Assembly: GCA_903896925.1 (NCBI GenBank)
Contig: CAITZM010000021.1
Location: forward strand, 49,855-113,854
Origin: an uncultured Lentisphaerota bacterium
GTDB lineage: Bacteria; Verrucomicrobiota; Kiritimatiellia; CAIQIC01
Direction: 5' to 3'
Length of the DNA stretch: 64,000 nucleotides
The position numbers and the translations under genes were made by a program. How positions within the stretch are numbered: position 1 is the stretch's first letter; every line of letters begins with the position of its first letter. The notes beneath the pieces are model-generated. The model was not told the DNA's origin and searched no databases. It worked only from the letters and a program-made list of their open reading frames with translations. This document shows positions 62,915 through 64,000 of this stretch, one piece after another.

Positions 62915-63290
62915 GCCTCCTCTCCCCTCGGGGGAGAGGACCGAGGTGAGGGGCTCTGTTTTGTTTCTCCCTCACTTGGTCGGATGAAGCCTCCAAAGAA
63001 CGTGAAATTGCGCCCTACAAAGGCGGATTCAGCGATCATCGCTTCGCCATCCGGCAGCATGTGGTACGTGGTTGCTTGCCCTCCTCTCCCCTCGGGGGAG
63101 AGGACTGAGGTGAGGGGCTCTGTTTTGTTTCTCCCTCACTTGTTCGGATGAAGCCTCCAAAGGACGTGAAATTGCGCCCTACAAAGGCGGATTCAGCAGG
63201 CATCTCTTCGCCATCAGACAGCGGGTGTGGCGTGAGGCCGGGCTGCTTGGCTTCCTCTCCCCCCGGGGGAGAGGACCGAGGTGAGGGGCG
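62915..63290. repeat. Tandem repeat of 164- and 171-bp units with hairpins
   Basis: Each unit starts with a 9-bp hairpin CCTCTCCCC-TCG-GGGGAGAGG (62919-62939, 63083-63103, third near 63254), then GGTGAGGGGCTCTG, CTCCCTCACTTG and TCGGATGAAGCCTCCAAAG, and a nearly identical 100-bp stretch with ATTGCGCCCTACAAAGG. The third unit is cut after the hairpin. No gene was recognised between 62851 and 63383. Confidence 0.75.
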
Positions 63291-63383
63291 GCCCGACTGG
63301 TATTTACCTCCGAAGATATTATTATTGGGGCAGGTTCCAGCGTCCTCGCCCCTTGGGGAAGAGGACGTTGGCAAGGGACGCCC

Positions 63384-63854
63384 ATGCGGGGTGAATATCC
63401 AGATCTGGCGCGCGTGCTCCGCCGGCAGATGACGTCGGCGGAAAAAGTGCTCTGGTTCAAGCTGCGCAACCGCAAAAGCGCCGGCGCCAAATTCCGCCGC
63501 CAGCAACCCTTCGGCCCCTACGTGCTGGATTTCTACTGCGCCGAGCACAAGCTGAACCTCGAACTCGACGGCGGCCAACACGACCTCCCGGAACAGCGGG
63601 AGCATGACCGGCAGCGCGAAGCCTTCCTGCAACAAGAGGGCGTGACGACCTTGCGGTTTTGGAACAGCCAGATCCGGAAAAACCTGGAGGGTGTACTGCT
63701 GAAAATCAGGCTGACCCTGGAGGCCCTGCCGTGTGCTGAACGGCAGCGCGGCGAGGGAGCAGACAGCGGGGCGGATGATGGGGAGCCCCCTCACCCCAGC
63801 CATCTCCCCCAAGGGGAGAGGGGGCAGAACCCTCACCCCAACCCTCTCACCTGA
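63384..63854 (+). CDS. DUF559 (Vsr/REase-like) nuclease-domain protein
   Basis: The 156-residue protein contains a DUF559 domain, a member of the restriction-endonuclease-like fold related to the very-short-patch repair nuclease. It has RRQMTSAEKVLWFKLRNRK, AGAKFRRQQPFGPYVLDFYC, LNLELDGGQHDLPEQREHDR (the Asp and Glu/Gln-x-His core) and GVTTLRFWNSQIRKNLEGVL. The domain ends near residue 115. The remaining 40 residues, Gly/Glu then Pro/His-rich, are coded by copies of the CCCTCACCCC repeat itself, so gene end and repeat array overlap. Both sides carry the same repeat. It may nick or cut the repeats, but no biochemical role is known. Confidence 0.87.
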   Translation: MRGEYPDLARVLRRQMTSAEKVLWFKLRNRKSAGAKFRRQQPFGPYVLDFYCAEHKLNLELDGGQHDLPEQREHDRQREAFLQQEGVTTLRFWNSQIRKNLEGVLLKIRLTLEALPCAERQRGEGADSGADDGEPPHPSHLPQGERGQNPHPNPLT

Positions 63855-64000
63855 AGGGCGAGGAAGAAGAGCCCTCACCCCTAACCATCTCCCCGGGCGG
63901 GAGAGGGAGCGGAGCCCTCACCCCGGCCCTCTCCCCGAAACGGGAGAGGGGGCAGAGCCCTCACCCCAACCCACTCCCCGAAACGGGAGAGGGAGAAAGC
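63785..64000. repeat. CCCTCACCCC/CTCTCCCC hairpin repeat array, right
   Basis: At least five units of the same hairpin repeat run from the last codons of the DUF559 gene to the window end and probably beyond it. Positions 63865-63950 are an exact 86-bp copy of 62653-62738 in the same orientation. Confidence 0.8.

Noticed and set aside
62620..64000. CRISPR-like array
   Set aside because: Units form hairpins, vary in spacing, have no unique spacers, and carry no cas genes. They are REP-like repeats.

Overview
The window is GC-rich DNA that reads like a member of the PVC group, probably Verrucomicrobiota/Kiritimatiellota. This is inferred from many secreted right-handed beta-helix proteins, Tat-exported Gfo/Idh/MocA and FAD enzymes, a LacI-type regulator with a short helix-turn-helix start, and the absence of SusC/SusD partners. 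No rRNA, tRNA or CRISPR array was recognised.

Region 1 (about 1-32.1 kb) is one unbroken minus-strand run of about 20 genes. In transcription order from 32.1 kb it holds: a small secreted protein, a Gfo/Idh/MocA oxidoreductase, an FAD oxidoreductase, a GH42-like TIM-barrel protein, a beta-helix/CBM6-like protein, a GH28-like protein, a large protein of unknown fold, a GH130-like protein, a second GH28-like gene broken by an in-frame stop, a beta-helix/PKD/discoidin protein, a GH3 protein with altered active-site motifs, a neutral-ceramidase-like protein, another beta-helix protein, an alpha/beta hydrolase, a MacB-type ABC exporter with its HlyD adaptor, a secreted ADP-ribosylglycohydrolase, a SnoaL-like protein and a truncated unknown gene. 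Many junctions are 4-bp start/stop overlaps, so it looks like a glycan-utilisation locus. Ten consecutive genes (7.5-26.6 kb) begin with almost the same signal-peptide segment although their mature proteins are unrelated. Paired palindromes of the form TTCCAAG-N-CTTGGAA, 31-33 bp apart, sit upstream of the blocks at 3.0, 20.4 and 32.1 kb and of a gene at 61.1 kb. Single or degenerate copies lie at 8.6 and 44.7 kb. A LacI-family gene starts next to the 32.1-kb pair and is the natural candidate regulator.

Region 2 (32.2-46.3 kb) contains the regulator, a beta-lactamase-fold serine hydrolase, a C39-like cysteine peptidase, a REP-associated transposase flanked by REP-like hairpins, a second alpha/beta hydrolase, a DUF1349-like protein, a beta-helix protein, a CreD-like membrane protein, a lipoprotein and a D-aminoacylase-like amidohydrolase.

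Region 3 (46.4-50.8 kb) is housekeeping: a zinc-ribbon protein, pgsA, a rodZ-like gene and ftsK in overlapping order.

Region 4 (50.8-64 kb) is a mosaic: repeat-rich spacers, a small secreted protein, a lower-GC pair (flavin-nucleotide-binding-like protein and half-size EamA permease), a putative secreted zinc peptidase, a further beta-helix protein, a PQQ-like propeller protein, a Tat-exported TIM-barrel protein, an all-alpha dUTPase, trxB, and at the right end a DUF559 nuclease gene embedded in CCTCTCCCC/GGGGAGAGG hairpin repeats, including an exact 86-bp direct repeat on both sides of it.
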